From Bdellovibrionaceae bacterium UBA2466 (GTDB lineage Bacteria; Bdellovibrionota; FAC87; UBA2466), in the NCBI GenBank assembly GCA_002342225.1, contig DDPO01000007.1, forward strand, positions 3,879 through 11,715: 7,837 nt of DNA, in the 5' to 3' direction. Below the pieces are notes generated by a model. That model searched no databases. It saw only the letters and a program-made list of their open reading frames with translations, and had not been told where the DNA came from. Of the stretch, positions 6,213-7,837 are shown piece after piece. Each line of letters begins with the position of its first letter. Positions within the stretch are counted from its first letter, which is position 1. Both the position numbers and the translations under genes were made by a program.

Positions 6213-7814
6213 TCACCGCAGCAAATAGGTCCGGATATCCATCGCCTGCTCTCTATTTAAACTATCTTCAAAAGCAGGCATCGCGCGGATACCTTTAAGA
6301 ACGACTTCGTAGAAATAGCCCTCGGGCACATGTCGACCTTTCAAAGTAGGCCCTATTTTCCCCTCGGCTTTTTCCCCGTGACAGCTGGAACAATGGGTTG
6401 CAAAAAGTTTTTCACCATGTGAAGCATCGCCATGAGCTTCTCGGCGCGTTTCGTGAATTTCATTCTCTCGACTGTAATCGACGACCTCTATTGGTTTTGG
6501 CTGAGGATCTCGCTTTAAGAAGTAATCAACGAGGGCACTTTTTTCTTCTGCTGTCAGGTTCACTCCAAAGCTCTCCATTTTGCCTAATACTTTTTCCCAG
6601 CCCTCTTTTGAAAGCTCTTGGACAGAAAGAAGAGATTGCGTATGACAAGTAAGACACTTCTCCTCAGCAACACTCTCCCCGATGAGTTTAGGAGATGTTT
6701 TCTTAACAACGTGAACCGGAACTTTATCAACAGCATTCCAAAGATAACCACTTGGGTTCCAGTCAGCAACCAAAGGCTGAACATTTCCAGCAGTATCAGT
6801 GGCTCGCGACATCACCACTTTCTTACCTATCTTTTTAAATTCAATAGTAGCTTCAAATTCCTGCCATCCACCCTCCGCGTGAGGAGCTTCAAGTTTAGCA
6901 AGTGACCAATTTTTTCCCTGATCGGTTGAGATTTCAACTTTAGAAATAGTCCCAGTACCGGAAAAAGTTTTTCCTGTAACTTTCATGGGTCCCAAAGCTA
7001 CTTTCTCATGACCTCGAGGATGAAGAATAAAAGATTGTACTCGGAGAGTAGTAATGGGGACTCCAGTTGCTGAATCCCACTTTTCACCTGGCCTAATAGG
7101 ATTCTTGGGCATTCGATACCCCTTCTTCATGAAGAAACCAGCATCTTCAGTTTCCATGAAAGTGATCTTTCTTACCCATTTTATCCAATTATTCGCATAC
7201 CAATGGGGCACAGCGAGTCTCACGGGGCCTCCGTGAAGAATGGGAAGTGGCTCGCGATTCATTTTTAGAGCAAGAAGAGTGTCAGGAGCCATCATTTTAT
7301 CGATGGGGATACTACGTACAAAAGGCGGAACAGTGGGAAGGGCTGGGAGATCGGCCCCTTCAATACGGGCGAATTTTGCATTGGGCTTAAGCTTTACCGA
7401 CTTTAATATCTCTTGAAGAGGAACTCCGGTCCATTCAGCATTGCCGACCGCCCCTTTTTCCCACTGCAGCCCTGAAACTTTAGGAAATTGAAAACCCCTT
7501 CCATTTCCTGAACACTCTAAGACAGCATAATAACTTTTCTGTGGCATTTTTTGTAAAGCAGATAGATCAATTTTTGTCGGGTTTTCGACAAGACCATCGA
7601 TTTCAATTTCCCACTTCTCCGGCATAGTAGGAACACCATGATGGCTTCTGATAAAAAACGAAGCAATGGGGGTTTCCCATGGGTCTAGGGCATCAAGATT
7701 CGACTCCGCTTGCAAAGGGCGGGTGTTTTGTTTGATGAGGGCGGGGGCTGAAAAAAGAACACCCGATACAATCAGACCCAAACTCAAGAAAAGTATTTTT
7801 ATTAAATTTCGCAT
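6213..7814 (-). CDS. sulfite-oxidase-family molybdoenzyme fused to two c-type haem domains
   Basis: The 533-residue protein probably oxidises sulfite or a related small substrate at a molybdopterin centre and passes electrons to its own haems. Residues 1-23 form an export signal. The molybdopterin domain (about 45-220) has FFIRSHHG, matching the SorA Arg55/His57 site, and LECSGNGR with the Mo-binding Cys101 and Arg106. Tyr233 lies at the same spacing from Cys101 as the catalytic Tyr in SorA. The dimerisation domain (about 240-370) ends in WNPSGYLWN; the Arg at the position of human Arg472 is absent. Two haem motifs follow: CLTCH (387-391, likely ligand Met413) and CSSCH (475-479, likely ligand Met512). 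In SorAB the cytochrome is a separate subunit, so this is a fusion of both roles. An in-frame stop lies just upstream of ATG 7814, fixing the N-terminus; the ribosome site is weak. The substrate is inferred. Confidence 0.9.
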   Translation of the reverse strand: MRNLIKILFLSLGLIVSGVLFSAPALIKQNTRPLQAESNLDALDPWETPIASFFIRSHHGVPTMPEKWEIEIDGLVENPTKIDLSALQKMPQKSYYAVLECSGNGRGFQFPKVSGLQWEKGAVGNAEWTGVPLQEILKSVKLKPNAKFARIEGADLPALPTVPPFVRSIPIDKMMAPDTLLALKMNREPLPILHGGPVRLAVPHWYANNWIKWVRKITFMETEDAGFFMKKGYRMPKNPIRPGEKWDSATGVPITTLRVQSFILHPRGHEKVALGPMKVTGKTFSGTGTISKVEISTDQGKNWSLAKLEAPHAEGGWQEFEATIEFKKIGKKVVMSRATDTAGNVQPLVADWNPSGYLWNAVDKVPVHVVKKTSPKLIGESVAEEKCLTCHTQSLLSVQELSKEGWEKVLGKMESFGVNLTAEEKSALVDYFLKRDPQPKPIEVVDYSRENEIHETRREAHGDASHGEKLFATHCSSCHGEKAEGKIGPTLKGRHVPEGYFYEVVLKGIRAMPAFEDSLNREQAMDIRTYLLR

Positions 7815-7837
7815 AGGTTCTTAAAAGGTGTCAGTCA

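Noticed and set aside
1..7837. Mobile element, defence system, CRISPR or RNA gene
   Set aside because: No transposase, integrase, repeat array, tRNA-like fold or rRNA segment was seen; all space is taken by housekeeping or metabolic genes.

Overview
This window looks like an ordinary stretch of Gram-negative bacterial chromosome, probably deltaproteobacterial or Bdellovibrionota-like. That placement is an inference. It rests on moderate GC content, a PilT-type pilus ATPase, a KamA-family radical SAM protein, a periplasmic molybdenum/cytochrome c enzyme, and RecA and PgpA of proteobacterial type. I saw no insertion sequence, CRISPR array, rRNA, tRNA or phage gene. The window is fully coding apart from a few gaps of about 15 to 105 bases.

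Layout: one gene reads rightward at the left edge, a 6-phosphofructokinase whose 5' end lies outside the window (1-885). Everything else reads leftward. In transcription order, from right to left, these are: a sulfite-oxidase-family molybdoenzyme fused to two c-type haem domains (6213-7814); an FkbM-family methyltransferase (5266-6138); phosphatidylglycerophosphatase A (4675-5160); RecA (3504-4658); a PilT-family ATPase (start within 3577-3598, end 2330); and a lysine 2,3-aminomutase-like radical SAM enzyme (882-2249). The aminomutase gene and the phosphofructokinase gene meet tail to tail and share a TTAA, so their stop codons overlap by three bases.

pgpA-recA-pilT is the tightest unit: a 16-base gap between pgpA and recA, then a long overlap of recA and pilT (74 to 95 bases depending on the pilT start). 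The aminomutase gene seems to have its own sigma70-like promoter just after pilT. The genes do not form one pathway. They cover glycolysis, amino-acid chemistry, twitching motility, recombination, phospholipid synthesis, an unknown methylation, and periplasmic sulfite-type oxidation.

I see no convincing new multi-gene system. The points most worth a second look are the Mo-dihaem fusion without a proper twin-arginine signal, the recA/pilT overlap, a perfect 12-bp inverted repeat early in pilT, the mixed ATP/PPi signature in the phosphofructokinase, and the shortened PLP-lysine loop in the aminomutase-like protein.
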